Shown piece by piece: positions 51,166 through 60,910 of a DNA stretch of 64,000 nucleotides. Location of the stretch: positions 2,232,001 to 2,296,000 of the forward strand of contig NZ_CP023406.1 in assembly GCF_002327105.1 (NCBI RefSeq), written 5' to 3'. This DNA comes from Luteimonas chenhongjianii. Lineage in GTDB: Bacteria > Pseudomonadota > Gammaproteobacteria > Xanthomonadales > Xanthomonadaceae. How positions within the stretch are numbered: position 1 is the first letter of the stretch; every line of letters begins with the position of its first letter. The notes beneath the pieces are model-generated. The model made no database searches. It was not told the origin of the DNA and saw only the letters and a list, made by a program, of their open reading frames with translations. Position numbers and translations under genes: made by a program.

Positions 51166-51600
51166 TCAGAACGGCAGGTCGTCATCATTGAACTGCTCCT
51201 CGCGGTTGGTCGGTGCGTCCGCATCCGCGGGCGAGGTCGGGGCAGGTGTCGCTCCCCTGCCCTGATGCTCGCGCCGTGTGTCCGCGTGGTCCCGGCCGCC
51301 GTGCCACGTGATGCCGCCCGGCTCGGCATAGATCCACGTCGAGTAGCGATCGCTGCCGTCGTCGGCCTGCCATTTCTCGGTGCGCAACTTGCCTTCGACG
51401 ATGATCAGCCGTCCCTTCCTGAGGAACTTGCCGGCGTTCTCCGCGTCGCGGCTGAAGGCCTTGATGCGTAGTCGTTCGGTGTGCTCGACGCGCTCGCCGG
51501 CACGATCGCGCCAGGCGTCGGTCACCACAATGCGCAGCTCGGCAACAGTGCCGCCCTCGCCCGCCTTGACCGCTGCCCGCGGCCAGGCTGCGCCCACCAT
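51166..51600 (-). CDS. ssb: Single-stranded DNA-binding protein, N-terminally short
   Basis: 144 residues. The OB-fold segments ELRIVVTDAWRDRAGERVEH, LRIKAFSRDAENAGKFLRKG and RLIIVEGKLRTEKWQADDGS are clear. The acidic tip (FNDDDLPF), which binds SSB partner proteins, is intact. The family start (M-x-x-x-NKVILVGxLGxDPE) is reduced to MVGAAWPRAAV and an in-frame TGA lies a few codons upstream, so there is no longer form. Convergent with the recombinase, 13 bp apart. Probably an accessory SSB of a mobile element, possibly a relic. Confidence 0.75.
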   Translation of the reverse strand: MVGAAWPRAAVKAGEGGTVAELRIVVTDAWRDRAGERVEHTERLRIKAFSRDAENAGKFLRKGRLIIVEGKLRTEKWQADDGSDRYSTWIYAEPGGITWHGGRDHADTRREHQGRGATPAPTSPADADAPTNREEQFNDDDLPF

Positions 51601-51804
51601 GCCGTGGGCTCAGCCTGCGCGGGCATCACATGCAGCCGCGCTGCGCACCATCCCGCGAACCAGCGCGGTGCCCGGCGGGTGGATCGCGACGGACACGATC
51701 GCGGCACCGCGTAGCCGGCCGGTACGGGAGGGCGGGCGCGTGGCGGGCGCCGCGCCCACCCGCTCGGTGCTTCTCCCTTGGCGGGTTGATCGAGCCCGTG
51801 AGGA

Positions 51805-52056
51805 CTAGGGCCCCTCATCGGCGCCCGCCGACGAAAACGCCGCGCACCGTTTCCGGCCGTTGATGATCCGGTCGTGGCGAAGGCAGAGCCCGTCCCGAGC
51901 GCGGACCGAAGCCGTGCCGGAGGACAGCGCCGTCAGCCCGGGCAGCGCTGCTTCGAACTTCGCGGGATCCTGGCAGAAATGCGCGCAAGGACCACAGTGC
52001 TCCCCCTGGTCCGAACGCACGCCGAGCGCGTGCCGCACTGTCATCCACAGGCTCAT
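51805..52056 (-). CDS. Small Cys-rich protein coupled to the YeiH gene
   Basis: 83 residues. Begins MSLWMTVRHALGV and has CGPCAHFCQDPAKFE with three cysteines, then DGLCLRHDRI and RCAAF with two more; the CxxCxxxC pattern suggests a metal or iron-sulfur site. The start overlaps the end of the YeiH gene (ATGA), so its translation is coupled to it. Similar small proteins of unknown function sometimes accompany such exporters, but I do not recognise a named family. Confidence 0.6.
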   Translation of the reverse strand: MSLWMTVRHALGVRSDQGEHCGPCAHFCQDPAKFEAALPGLTALSSGTASVRARDGLCLRHDRIINGRKRCAAFSSAGADEGP

Positions 52057-53444
52057 TGCCCGAGCGTCGCCCAATGCTTGCCAAAGACATAGGCCGACAG
52101 CAGGAACCCGATCGATACGTTGACGGCTACCCCGACGGTGAACGCCGCGAACGGCTTCGGGCCGGCGGCGGCCAGGTCGCGGAACCGGGTCGTGAGGCCG
52201 ATGCTGAAGAAGCAGAAGATGAAGGTCCAGCTCCGCAGGTCCTTGATCGGCCCGGTCAAGCCCGGCGCGACGATACGCTCATAGTCCGCAAGGCTGTAGG
52301 ACGCGGTAATCGCGGTGATGATCGCAGAGGCCACGAACAGGCCGATCACGAACTTCGGGAAGCGCCTCCACACCTCACGCGCGTCAGGTGCGCTGCCCGC
52401 CGGCTGCGTCTCCCAGCGGGTCGTCGCCACGATCGCGAGACCCACGGCCCAGATGCCGATCCAGAGGTCGCGGCCGACCACCTTGACCAGGGTGAAGGCG
52501 TGCAGGGCCTGATCCGCCGTGCCCGTGATCCCCGGGATCTTGCCGGCATAGCCGCCATAGGCATGGGCTGCGGCGATTCCGGCCGCATCGGCGAATTCGG
52601 ACGTGCCGATCCATGCTCCTGCCACACCCGTCGGAAGCAGGAGCGCGCGGCTGGCAATCGGAAGGGTGAAGATCATCACCAGTGCCCAGAGCACGACGAT
52701 GGTGATGGTGACCGCGGTATCCTCCTTCTTCGCGCCGACCGCCCCGGCGACGGCGATTGCCGCCGAAACCCCGCATGTCGCGCCCCCCACCCCCAGGATC
52801 GCGGCAAAACGCCGATCGAGGCCGAAACGCTTGGCGGTCCAGTAGATGACGCCGAAGGTCACGATCGACACCGTCGAGGCCTGCAGGATCGCGACCGGCC
52901 CGGCGAGCGCGATCAGCGAAAGCGGCAAGGTGGCGCCCAAGAGGACGATCCCGGTCTTGACGTAGAACTCGCCGCGGAACCCGGCATCGAGTTGGCGCGG
53001 CAATCCGACCGTGTTGGCCAGGACAAGGCCCAGCAGCAGCGCGACGAGCGGCGCCTCCATGTTGTAGTGGGTGGCCTCCTCCCACCGACCGATCACGAAG
53101 ATCACATAGGCGGCGATGTAGAGCAGCGTGAATGCCGGGACGAACGCCCGCAGTTTCTGGCCGACGGCTGCGAGCGCGAGCGAAAAAACGGCCAGCCAGA
53201 ACAGGTACAGCGCCAGGTAGCGCACCCAGTTGCGCGCAAGGTCGTCGGCCACCTGCGAGATATGGCTCCATTCCGGCGGCACCACAGCCAGCCAGCGCAG
53301 GCTGCTGCCGTTCCAGAAGAGGATGCAGGCCGCAGCGACGATCGAGAGCCCGATCCAGATCGCCCACCAGTCCTCTTTGCGCCACAGCTCGCTCCAGCCG
53401 GATGGCGGAGGAGCGGCAGAAGTCGGCTCGGTTGTGGTCGCCAT
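52053..53444 (-). CDS. YeiH/UPF0324 family inner membrane protein (putative sulfate exporter)
   Basis: 463 residues. After a 40-residue hydrophilic start there are about ten or eleven transmembrane helices: AIWIGLSIVAAACILFW, YLALYLFWLAVFSLALA, VPAFTLLYIAAYVIFVIG, then the PF03601 core LGVGGATCGVSAAIAVAGAV and LHAFTLVKVVGRDLWIG. The conserved GGATCGVSAA site lies in the middle. Members are annotated as putative sulfate exporters, without firm proof. The start MATTTEP follows CAGGG; a further upstream start is also open. The following small gene overlaps its stop. Confidence 0.85.
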   Translation of the reverse strand: MATTTEPTSAAPPPSGWSELWRKEDWWAIWIGLSIVAAACILFWNGSSLRWLAVVPPEWSHISQVADDLARNWVRYLALYLFWLAVFSLALAAVGQKLRAFVPAFTLLYIAAYVIFVIGRWEEATHYNMEAPLVALLLGLVLANTVGLPRQLDAGFRGEFYVKTGIVLLGATLPLSLIALAGPVAILQASTVSIVTFGVIYWTAKRFGLDRRFAAILGVGGATCGVSAAIAVAGAVGAKKEDTAVTITIVVLWALVMIFTLPIASRALLLPTGVAGAWIGTSEFADAAGIAAAHAYGGYAGKIPGITGTADQALHAFTLVKVVGRDLWIGIWAVGLAIVATTRWETQPAGSAPDAREVWRRFPKFVIGLFVASAIITAITASYSLADYERIVAPGLTGPIKDLRSWTFIFCFFSIGLTTRFRDLAAAGPKPFAAFTVGVAVNVSIGFLLSAYVFGKHWATLGQ

Positions 53445-53732
53445 GTCAGGACCCTGGTCACCGCGGTCCAAGGATGTTGGGACCTGGCGGAACGTCACGC
53501 TCTTGCGCGATCGATCTTAAGTGTGTCCAGGTGATCGGGAAGTAAGCATGGCGGCGGCGCCAATAGCAGGGGTGTCCCGCGTCGGAGCGGGCAACCAACC
53601 CGATGAAATTGCGAAAGAACTTACGGGGCATCCGGGAGCCCTGGGGATATCCGACGGCGGCCCCGACCCGGGTATCGCCCGGACGACCTGAGGCGCATGG
53701 ATTCCTCCACCGGTTGCAGACGCACTCAGGTT

Positions 53733-53948
53733 TCAGGTGATCCTGTACTCCAGCCCCGCCTCGTCGGTGAAGACGTGCACGGAGCCCGGATCGCCCTCCA
53801 GCGTGCCGTGGATCACGCCGTCTTTCGTGAGCAGCTCCCAGTGCTGATCACGGCGCGTCAGGGCGCCCAGAACTTCCCTGATCCAGATGAACTGCCCATC
53901 CGCGGTTTTCTCGAAAACGCTGTAGTTGCTTTTCACTGTGGGCTCCAT
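53733..53948 (-). CDS. Small conserved-looking hypothetical protein
   Basis: 71 residues beginning MEPTVKSNYSVFEKTADGQF and ending VHVFTDEAGLEYRIT, a mixed alpha/beta sequence with good coding character and GGAG before the start. Longer readings upstream lack these features. No domain recognised. The gene is isolated between the exporter and the tRNA operon. Confidence 0.5.
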   Translation of the reverse strand: MEPTVKSNYSVFEKTADGQFIWIREVLGALTRRDQHWELLTKDGVIHGTLEGDPGSVHVFTDEAGLEYRIT

Positions 53949-54182
53949 CGCGACTCCAGCAGTGACAATAAGGCGAGGCCATGCATTGCCGACGTCATGA
54001 TTCGCGTAGGCACGCGGCCCGGTCGCCCGCGGGCCATTACTTCGCGGGACCGCTAAAAACATCGCCAGGATCGGCATTGAACAGGTCTGCGCGTCGGCGC
54101 TGCCGCACGCAGCCTCGACACCGTCGATCCGGGCGGAACAGACCGCCGCTTGTGGCGCGGCTTCAATCAACTAAAGACACGC

Positions 54183-54226
54183 AAAAAAAAGCATTCGGGC
54201 AGCTCTTGCGAGCTGCCCGAATGCTT
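54183..54226 (-). terminator. Rho-independent terminator of the tRNA-Ala/tRNA-Glu operon
   Basis: 15-bp perfect stem (54191-54205 and 54210-54224) with a 4-nt loop, followed on the minus strand by eight T residues (54183-54190). It lies just beyond the 3' end of tRNA-Glu. Confidence 0.92.
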
Positions 54227-54233
54227 GAAAAAG

Positions 54234-54309
54234 TGGCGTCCCCACGGGGATTCGAACCCCGGTGTCCACCGTGAAAGGGTGGTGTCCTAGGCCTCTAGAC
54301 GATGGGGAC
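54234..54309 (-). tRNA. tRNA-Glu, anticodon TTC
   Basis: 76-nt cloverleaf with encoded CCA end. Acceptor GTCCCCA pairs with TGGGGAC, the T-loop is TTCGAAT, and the anticodon loop CTTTCAC carries TTC. It is cotranscribed with tRNA-Ala, 52 nt upstream. Confidence 0.97.
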
Positions 54310-54361
54310 GCAGATGAACTGCGCCATCTGTGCATCGGCCTTGTGATGCACAGAGAAATTG

Positions 54362-54437
54362 TGGTGGAGCCAGGCGGGATCGAACCGCCGACCTCCTGCA
54401 TGCCATGCAGGCGCTCTCCCAGCTGAGCTATGGCCCC
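54362..54437 (-). tRNA. tRNA-Ala, anticodon GGC
   Basis: 76-nt cloverleaf with encoded CCA end. Acceptor GGGGCCA with TGGCTCC (one G-T pair), D-arm AGCTCAGCTGGGAGAGC, anticodon GGC in ATGGCAT, T-loop TTCGATC. First of two tRNAs in this operon. Confidence 0.97.
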
Positions 54438-54454
54438 ACGTTTGGGAGCGCGAA

Positions 54455-54483
54455 ATTGTAGGGTTGCAGTGGCGCAACGTCAA
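54455..54483 (-). promoter_or_regulatory. Promoter of the tRNA operon
   Basis: TTGACG (54478-54483) and TACAAT (54455-54460) on the minus strand with 17-bp spacing, 18 bp upstream of the tRNA-Ala start. Predicted transcription start near 54448, just before the mature 5' end. Confidence 0.85.
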
Positions 54484-54533
54484 CAAAAAATTCGCACTTC
54501 CTTCGATCGCATCGATTCGTTCCGGGGAACGTT

Positions 54534-55040
54534 TCAGCCGGTGGCGCCGGCCTCGTTGCTGTCGAGCCGCGCATCATCCGGATTTCCGCGCAGACTTGCA
54601 AGCCCATGTCCCTGGTCGTCGAGATACTGCAGCCACTTTCCGAGGAAGGTGTTCATGCGCAGCCGATGATCGACGACTTCGACCGGAGGTGGAAACATGC
54701 CGATGACGTCCTGCCAGCGACGACCGACGTAGCAATGCGTCGCCTCCACCTGCCCTGCATCGCGATACAAGCGAAGGTGCGCAGACGGGTCCGGTTCGCC
54801 GGTCACCGGATCGAGCATCGCGTAACTCAGGCGCAGCTCGGTCGTGTAGGGATGCTGGGCGATGACGTCGAGCAGCACCGGCAGCGCGCCCGGCACGTCC
54901 GACCGGTAACGGCCCGGCGCAAGCGCAGCCGGATCGAATACGCGGACCAGACGCTCGTAGTTCTCGGCGTACAGGCCCATCAGCCAGCCGAACCGCCCCA
55001 TGGCGGGCAATCGGGGACGTCGGGTCAGGACTTTCTGCAT
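54534..55040 (-). CDS. DUF1249 (YqiB-like) protein
   Basis: 168 residues. Conserved DUF1249 segments: GRFGWLMGLYAENYERLVRV at the start, LLDVIAQHPYTTELRLSYAM in the middle and ATHCYVGRRWQDVI with PVEVVDHRLRMNTFLGKWLQ toward the end. The C-terminal 20 residues are variable. It lies downstream of ppsR on the same strand, 97 bp away. Function unknown, often near nudF or cyclic-AMP genes in other bacteria. Confidence 0.88.
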   Translation of the reverse strand: MQKVLTRRPRLPAMGRFGWLMGLYAENYERLVRVFDPAALAPGRYRSDVPGALPVLLDVIAQHPYTTELRLSYAMLDPVTGEPDPSAHLRLYRDAGQVEATHCYVGRRWQDVIGMFPPPVEVVDHRLRMNTFLGKWLQYLDDQGHGLASLRGNPDDARLDSNEAGATG

Positions 55041-55137
55041 GCGTCGATGCTACATCCGCGGCGATGAATCGTGCGGAATCCGCCCGCCCCATGAGGACTG
55101 GGAATCGCGCTGTTCCGCCACCACCTTCCGGGCGACG

Positions 55138-55959
55138 TCAGTACATCACCCGTTCGATGCCCAGGGTCGACATGACCTTGCTGGAGATCTCCTCGATCGA
55201 GGTGTGGGTCGTGCTCAGCGATGGCACGCGCTCGGCGCGGAACAGCGCCTCGGCCGCACTGACTTCGCGCTTGCAGGTCTCGAGCTGGGCATAGCGCGAG
55301 TTCGGGCGACGCTCCTGACGGATCTGCGCCAGCCGCACCGGATCGATCGTCAGCCCGAACAGCTTGCTCCGGTGCGCGCGCAGGCGTGGCGGCAGACGGT
55401 CGTGCTCGAGATCTTCCTCGGTCAATGGATAGTTCGCCGCGCGCACGCCGTGATGCAGCGCCAGATACACGCAGGTCGGTGTTTTGCCCGCACGCGACAC
55501 CGCGACCAGGATGACGTCGGCCTCGTCGTAGTTCGTGGCCATGCCGTCGTCGTGGGTCAGCGCGAAGTTCATCGCGTTGATGCGCCGGTGATATGTCTCG
55601 AAATCAACCATGCCGTGGGCGCGGCCCACGCGCGACTCGCGCGCTTCCAGCAGTTCGCGCTCCAGTGGCTCGATGAATGGCGCGAAGACGTCGAGAACGA
55701 GTGCCCCGCTCTCCCCCAGCACCGTCGCAAACGCCGGATCGACGCAGGAGCTGATGACGATCGGGCGCGTACCCATGGCCTCGCCACGCGCGCGGATCAG
55801 CGCAGCCACCTCCCGCGCACGTTCCTTCGAATCGACGAAGGGAATGCGGTTGGTGCTGAATTGGGTTCCGGTGAACTGGGTCAGGAGGCTGTGGCCGATG
55901 GTTTCGGCAGTGATACCGGTGCCATCGGAAACGTAGAACACGGGGCGGGGACTGGACAT
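55138..55959 (-). CDS. ppsR: PEP synthase regulatory protein (kinase/phosphorylase)
   Basis: 273-residue bifunctional regulator that inactivates PEP synthase by ADP-dependent phosphorylation of a catalytic-site Thr and reactivates it with phosphate. It opens [20 protein letters not shown]. The nucleotide loop is [35 protein letters not shown] and [16 protein letters not shown] follow, and EISSKVM near the end is conserved. Divergent from ppsA, the enzyme it controls, about 110 bp apart. Confidence 0.95.
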   Translation of the reverse strand: MSSPRPVFYVSDGTGITAETIGHSLLTQFTGTQFSTNRIPFVDSKERAREVAALIRARGEAMGTRPIVISSCVDPAFATVLGESGALVLDVFAPFIEPLERELLEARESRVGRAHGMVDFETYHRRINAMNFALTHDDGMATNYDEADVILVAVSRAGKTPTCVYLALHHGVRAANYPLTEEDLEHDRLPPRLRAHRSKLFGLTIDPVRLAQIRQERRPNSRYAQLETCKREVSAAEALFRAERVPSLSTTHTSIEEISSKVMSTLGIERVMY

Positions 55960-56069
55960 ATGGCCTCCGAGCAGTCGATGAGAGCGCCTGCGCGCCCGGG
56001 ATGGCTAAAATAGCGGTTCAGTGCCGGCACTGCCGGCGTTCCCTGATCACCGCGACACGGAGTCTCCTC

Positions 56070-58451
56070 TTGAGCGCCAACATCCTTTGGTTGCAAGACC
56101 TGCGTCTGTCCGACCTCGCCCAGGTGGGTGGAAAGAACTCGTCCCTGGGCGAGATGATCGGCAACCTTGCCAAGCTCGGCGTCTCGGTTCCGGGCGGTTT
56201 CGCAACCACGGCCGATGCGTTCCGCGATTTCATCGCTCACAACCATCTGCATCAGCGCATTTTCGACCGCCTTGCGACGCTCGACGTCGAAGACGTGGCC
56301 GCGCTGACCGCCGCCGGCAAGGAGATCCGTGGCTGGGTGATCGACGCGCCGCTGCAGCCCCAGCTCGATGCGGACATCCGCAGCGCCTACGAGAAGCTGG
56401 CGTCGGAGAACGGGGGCGGCGACATCGCCGTCGCGGTGCGCTCGTCGGCGACTGCCGAAGACCTGCCCGATGCCTCGTTCGCCGGCCAGCAGGAAACCTT
56501 CCTCAACGTCACCGGCAGCGACGATGTCGTGGTCAAGGTCAAGGAAGTCTTCGCCTCGCTCTACAACGATCGCGCGATCGCCTATCGCGTGCATCACGGA
56601 TTCAAGCACGAGGACGTGTTCCTGTCGGCCGGCGTGCAGCTGATGGTGCGCTCGGACATCGGCGCCTCGGGCGTGCTGTTCACGCTCGATACCGAGTCTG
56701 GCTTCCGCGACGTGGTGTTCGTGACCTCCAGCTTCGGCCTGGGCGAGATGGTCGTCCAGGGCGCGGTGAACCCGGACGAGTTCTACGTCTACAAGCCGAC
56801 GCTCAAGGCAGGCAAGCCGGCGATCCTGCGCCGCGGCATCGGCAGCAAGCAGCTGCGCATGGTCTATTCCGACGTCCCCGGAGAGCGCGTACGCATCGAG
56901 GACACGCCGCTCGAGTTGCGCAACAGCTTCTCGATCAGCGACGAGGACGTGCAGGAACTCTCGCGCCAGGCGCTGATCATCGAAGACCACTACCAGCGCC
57001 CGATGGACATCGAGTGGGCGAAGGACGGCGCCAGCGGCAAGCTCTTCATCGTGCAGGCGCGGCCCGAGACGGTGAAATCCCGCGCAAAGAACACCCAGAT
57101 CGAGCGGTTCTCGCTCGAGCAGCGCGGCGAGGTGATCTGCGAAGGCCGCGCGATCGGCCAGAAGATCGGCGCCGGTATCGCGCGCGTCGTGCGCACGCTC
57201 GACGACATGAGCCGCGTGCAGCCGGGCGACGTGCTGGTCGCCGACATGACCGATCCCGACTGGGAGCCGGTGATGAAGCGCGCCGCGGCGATCGTCACCA
57301 ACCGCGGCGGCCGCACCTGCCACGCGGCGATCATCGCGCGCGAGCTCGGCGTGCCGGCGGTCGTGGGCACCGGCAATGCGCTGGACATGATCGAGGACGG
57401 CCAGGAAGTCACGATCAGCTGCGCCGAGGGCGATACCGGCTTCATCTACGCCGGCATCCTGCCCTTCGAGCGCATCACCACCGATCTGACCTCGATGCCC
57501 GAGGCGCCGCTGAAGATCATGATGAACGTCGCCAACCCGGAGCGCGCGTTCGACTTCGGCCAGCTGCCCAACGCCGGCATCGGCCTGGCGCGCCTGGAAA
57601 TGATCATCGCCGCGCACATCGGCGTGCATCCGAACGCTCTGCTGCAGTACGAGAAGCAGGACGCCGAGACCCGGAAGAAGATCGACGCCAAGACCATCGG
57701 CTATGGCAGCCCGGTCGACTTCTACGTGAACCGCCTGGCGGAAGGCATCGCGACGTTGACCGCATCGGTGGCGCCCAACCCGGTGATCGTGCGCCTGTCG
57801 GACTTCAAGTCCAACGAGTACGCGAACCTCATCGGCGGCAAGCACTTCGAGCCGCATGAAGAGAACCCGATGATCGGCTTCCGCGGCGCGAGCCGCTACG
57901 TCGACCCGAGCTTCGCCGATGCGTTCGCGCTCGAATGCAAGGCCGTACTGAAGGTCCGCAACGAGATGGGCCTCGAGAACCTCTGGGTCATGATCCCGTT
58001 CGTGCGCACGCTCGACGAAGGCCGCAAGGTGATCGAGGCGCTCGAAGCCAACGGGCTGCGCCAGGGCGAGGCCGGGCTGAAGATCATCATGATGTGCGAG
58101 GTCCCGTCGAACGCCCTGATGGCCGACGAGTTCCTCGAGATCTTCGATGGTTTCTCGATCGGTTCGAACGATCTTACCCAGCTCACCCTCGGCCTGGATC
58201 GCGACTCCTCGATCGTCGCCCACCTGTTCGACGAACGTGATCCGGCGGTCAAGAAGCTGCTGTCGATGGCGATCAAGTCCGCGCGCGCCAAGGGCAAGTA
58301 CGTCGGCATCTGCGGCCAAGGCCCTTCGGACCATCCGGACCTGGCGCAGTGGCTGATGGAGGAAGGTATCGAGTCGGTCTCGCTCAATCCCGATACCGTC
58401 GTCGACACCTGGCTGAAGCTGGCCAAGTCCAAGAGCGATTCCAAGGCGTGA
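56070..58451 (+). CDS. ppsA: Phosphoenolpyruvate synthase
   Basis: 793-residue enzyme making PEP from pyruvate and ATP for gluconeogenesis, close to the usual 792. The ATP-grasp N-terminus ([40 protein letters not shown]) is followed by the swivelling phosphohistidine domain ([20 protein letters not shown] with the catalytic His in TCHAA) and the PEP/pyruvate barrel ([27 protein letters not shown]). The start is a TTG with GGAG 7-8 nt upstream; longer versions lack the family start. The partner regulator ppsR lies divergently upstream. Confidence 0.96.
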   Translation: MSANILWLQDLRLSDLAQVGGKNSSLGEMIGNLAKLGVSVPGGFATTADAFRDFIAHNHLHQRIFDRLATLDVEDVAALTAAGKEIRGWVIDAPLQPQLDADIRSAYEKLASENGGGDIAVAVRSSATAEDLPDASFAGQQETFLNVTGSDDVVVKVKEVFASLYNDRAIAYRVHHGFKHEDVFLSAGVQLMVRSDIGASGVLFTLDTESGFRDVVFVTSSFGLGEMVVQGAVNPDEFYVYKPTLKAGKPAILRRGIGSKQLRMVYSDVPGERVRIEDTPLELRNSFSISDEDVQELSRQALIIEDHYQRPMDIEWAKDGASGKLFIVQARPETVKSRAKNTQIERFSLEQRGEVICEGRAIGQKIGAGIARVVRTLDDMSRVQPGDVLVADMTDPDWEPVMKRAAAIVTNRGGRTCHAAIIARELGVPAVVGTGNALDMIEDGQEVTISCAEGDTGFIYAGILPFERITTDLTSMPEAPLKIMMNVANPERAFDFGQLPNAGIGLARLEMIIAAHIGVHPNALLQYEKQDAETRKKIDAKTIGYGSPVDFYVNRLAEGIATLTASVAPNPVIVRLSDFKSNEYANLIGGKHFEPHEENPMIGFRGASRYVDPSFADAFALECKAVLKVRNEMGLENLWVMIPFVRTLDEGRKVIEALEANGLRQGEAGLKIIMMCEVPSNALMADEFLEIFDGFSIGSNDLTQLTLGLDRDSSIVAHLFDERDPAVKKLLSMAIKSARAKGKYVGICGQGPSDHPDLAQWLMEEGIESVSLNPDTVVDTWLKLAKSKSDSKA

Positions 58452-58487
58452 CATCGCGCTGATCGGCCGCCGGCCACGTGGATGCAA

Positions 58488-58517
58488 CGAGCCCCGCTTC
58501 GGCGGGGCTCGCTGTTT
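58488..58517 (+). terminator. Rho-independent terminator of ppsA
   Basis: 10-bp perfect stem CGAGCCCCGC / GCGGGGCTCG with a TTCG tetraloop, 36 nt after the ppsA stop, followed by CTGTTTC. The short T-run is weak but the stem is very stable. Confidence 0.85.
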
Positions 58518-58744
58518 CAGATGTCCGGAACCGCCGCGCAGCGGTGTCGCAGAGTTCCATTCGCCGATTGCGGGCTTCGCCGCAGGTCCGGGCGATACGG
58601 GCGGCGCTGTACCTCGCTGCCTACTAACCCGGCGCGGCGCGCCTGCAGGCACAACAGGTCCGGCCAGCGGACATCATCGTCCGCGACGACCAGTACGACC
58701 GAGTACGAGGTCGCGACGCGACCGGCGCAGCTCCCGGTCCGCGA

Positions 58745-59308
58745 TCAAAGGCCCGAAAAGGGTCCCATCGAACCACGGTAATGCCGCAGCTCGTCGATCG
58801 AATCGCGCACGTCACTGAGCGCGGTGTGCGCGGAGTGCTTGGTGAAGCCTGCCAGGACCTGGGGCGCCCAGCGCCGCGCGAGTTCCTTGATCGTGCTGAC
58901 GTCGAGGTTGCGGTAGTGGAAGAACTTCTCGAGCGTCGGCATCTGCCGGTGCAGGAAACGCCGATCCTGGCAGATGGAATTGCCGCACATCGGCGACTTG
59001 CCGGGGCCGGCCCACTGTTCCAGGAACTCAAGCGTGCGTGCCTCCGCCTCGGCCAGGCCGACGCCCTGCTCCAGCGACCGTTGCCACAGGCCCGAGCGGC
59101 GATGCTGTCCGCGGTTCCAGTCGTCCATCGCTTCGAGCACCTCGAGCGGCTGCATGATCGCCAGCTCCGGACCTTCGGCCAGGATGTTGAGATCGGCATC
59201 GGTCACGATGGTCGCGATTTCCAGGATCCGATCGTGATCGGTATCCAGACCCGTCATCTCCAGGTCGATCCAGACCAGTCGGCTTTCGATGGCCTTGTCG
59301 GCATTCAT
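58745..59308 (-). CDS. orn: Oligoribonuclease
   Basis: 187-residue 3'-5' exonuclease that degrades RNA dinucleotides and pGpG from cyclic-di-GMP breakdown. DEDDh exonuclease: D15/E17 in [30 protein letters not shown] with the third acidic residue, and [14 protein letters not shown] with the catalytic His and Asp. Standard length. It is divergent from the DUF2721 gene. About 225 bp downstream, to the ppsA terminator, hold no recognisable gene. Confidence 0.97.
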   Translation of the reverse strand: MNADKAIESRLVWIDLEMTGLDTDHDRILEIATIVTDADLNILAEGPELAIMQPLEVLEAMDDWNRGQHRRSGLWQRSLEQGVGLAEAEARTLEFLEQWAGPGKSPMCGNSICQDRRFLHRQMPTLEKFFHYRNLDVSTIKELARRWAPQVLAGFTKHSAHTALSDVRDSIDELRHYRGSMGPFSGL

Positions 59309-59340
59309 GCGTGCAGTCGCCTTCGGATTCGTAACGGCGC

Positions 59341-59871
59341 ATGATATCGCAGCCGCTTTGGACCCTTGCCCAGAACTTCCGCCAGATGCTGTCCAATCCC
59401 GCGATCTCGCACTACACCATCCTCACCGCAATGCTCGCCCCGGCGTTCTTCCTGACAGCGACGGCGTCGCTGCTGGGCTCCGCCAATGCCAGACTGGCCA
59501 GGATCATCGACCGCACACGCGCCCTGCTGCGCGATCTGTCCGACGACGATGGCAGCGATCCTGAAGAACGGCGCGTGCTCGAAGCCCGCATCGCGCTGCA
59601 GCGCAGGCGCAGCAGGATCATCCTTCGCGGCAGTCAGCTGCTGTATGTGGCGATCAGCTGCTTCGTCGGCACCAGCCTCACCGTGGCCGGGGATTCGTTC
59701 CTCGACCACCGCTTCGCCCAGGCGCCGACCCTGCTTGCCGCGCTCGGCGTGCTGTCGATGTTCGCCTCCAGCCTGCTGCTGGCGCGCGAGGCCTCGATGG
59801 CGGTGTATGCGGTCAACCAGGAGATGGACGATGCGCATCGCATGGCCAACCGACGCAGCCCGCTGATCTGA
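59341..59871 (+). CDS. DUF2721 family membrane protein
   Basis: 176 residues. Three predicted transmembrane helices: [40 protein letters not shown] and [20 protein letters not shown]. Between the first two is a charged cytoplasmic loop ([20 protein letters not shown] and a run of Arg) typical of DUF2721. Function unknown. No strong SD; start at MISQPLW as in relatives. Confidence 0.8.
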   Translation: MISQPLWTLAQNFRQMLSNPAISHYTILTAMLAPAFFLTATASLLGSANARLARIIDRTRALLRDLSDDDGSDPEERRVLEARIALQRRRSRIILRGSQLLYVAISCFVGTSLTVAGDSFLDHRFAQAPTLLAALGVLSMFASSLLLAREASMAVYAVNQEMDDAHRMANRRSPLI

Positions 59872-59887
59872 CCGGCCGGCGCTCCGG

Positions 59888-60910
59888 TCAGCGGGGCGGC
59901 AGGCCGCGCTTGCGTCGGAAATAGTTGGTCAGCATCGGCCCGGCCACGTCGGCGCACACGCCGCCGGTCACGGCGATTCGATGGTTGTGACGCGGGTCTT
60001 CCAGCATGTCGAAAACGCTGCCCGCAGCGCCGGTCTTGGGATCGAACGCGCCGAACACCACCCGCGCCACGCGCGCATGGACCATCGCCATCGCGCACAT
60101 CGCGCACGGCTCCAGGGTCACGTAGAGGGTGCAGCCGAGCAGACGGTGATTGCCGAGCGCGGCCCCGGCGTGACGCATCGCCACGATCTCGGCGTGCGCG
60201 CTCGGGTCGTGTTCGGCAATGTTGCGGTTCCAGCCCGTGCCGATCACCTTGCCGGTCGGATCGAGCACCAGCGCCCCGACCGGAATCTCGTCGTCATCCA
60301 GCATCGCGCGCTCGGCCAGTGCCAATGCCTGACGCATGTGAGCTTCGTCCATCGACGTGTCGATCGGCGGCCGGGCGATCTCGCGTGCATCGAGCAACTT
60401 CCACAGCACCCGCGTCGCCGCCAGTCCGCCCAGTGGCTTGTACGCGAACTCCGGAATGTCGCCGGCTGGACGATAGCCGAGACGACGATAGAACCTGGTG
60501 GCACCGCCGACCAGCGATGCATCCAGCGTGATCAGATGACGGCCGTGATCGCGTGCGGCCTGTTCGAGGGCACGCACCAGGGCCGCGCCGACACCACTGC
60601 CGCGCGCGCTCGCCGTCGTCATCACCTTGGTCAGCTCGGCGCGATGCGGCTGGCTGGGCGCCGAGACCAGTGCGAGTGAGCCGGTCCCAAGCACTTCATC
60701 GCCACGTCGGGCACACAGGATGATGCGCTCGCCGCGCGCCGCCGCCTGGAGTGCGCCATCCCAGAACGCCCGCGCATCCGCGATGGCCAGGGGGTGCATG
60801 AAGCCGACCGAGCCGTTGTCGGCTACGGTCTCGATGAGCAGGTCGGCCAGGACGTCGCGGTCCGCTTCGCGGGCGGCGTCGATACGCACGGTCTCGCGAT
60901 CCACGTCCAT
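59888..60910 (-). CDS. tadA: GNAT acetyltransferase fused to tRNA adenosine deaminase TadA
   Basis: 340 residues in a single frame. Residues 1-170 form a GNAT domain (VMTTASARGSGVGAALVRAL with the acetyl-CoA loop; LGYRPAGDIPEFAYKPLGGL). Residues 187-340 are a full TadA deaminase: DPSAHAEIVAMRHAG (zinc His, catalytic Glu) and YVTLEPCAMCAMAMVHARVA (zinc cysteines), ending FRRKRGLPPR. TadA converts A34 of tRNA-Arg(ACG) to inosine. The frame is open across the junction (VLWKLLDAREIARPPIDTSM). An internal start at M187 (60352) could give TadA alone, but no Shine-Dalgarno is seen there. It overlaps the upstream reductase gene by TGATG. Confidence 0.85.
   Translation of the reverse strand: MDVDRETVRIDAAREADRDVLADLLIETVADNGSVGFMHPLAIADARAFWDGALQAAARGERIILCARRGDEVLGTGSLALVSAPSQPHRAELTKVMTTASARGSGVGAALVRALEQAARDHGRHLITLDASLVGGATRFYRRLGYRPAGDIPEFAYKPLGGLAATRVLWKLLDAREIARPPIDTSMDEAHMRQALALAERAMLDDDEIPVGALVLDPTGKVIGTGWNRNIAEHDPSAHAEIVAMRHAGAALGNHRLLGCTLYVTLEPCAMCAMAMVHARVARVVFGAFDPKTGAAGSVFDMLEDPRHNHRIAVTGGVCADVAGPMLTNYFRRKRGLPPR

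Noticed and set aside
52056..53534. 492-codon plus-strand frame opposite the YeiH gene
   Set aside because: Arg/Asp/Glu-rich antisense shadow; the minus strand encodes a clear multi-helix membrane protein.
55881..58652. 923-codon frame antisense to ppsA
   Set aside because: Shadow of ppsA; no Shine-Dalgarno sequence, no domain, biased composition.
58518..58744. Small gene between the ppsA terminator and orn
   Set aside because: Open frames here are short or run antisense to orn; no Shine-Dalgarno sequence or family-like product.
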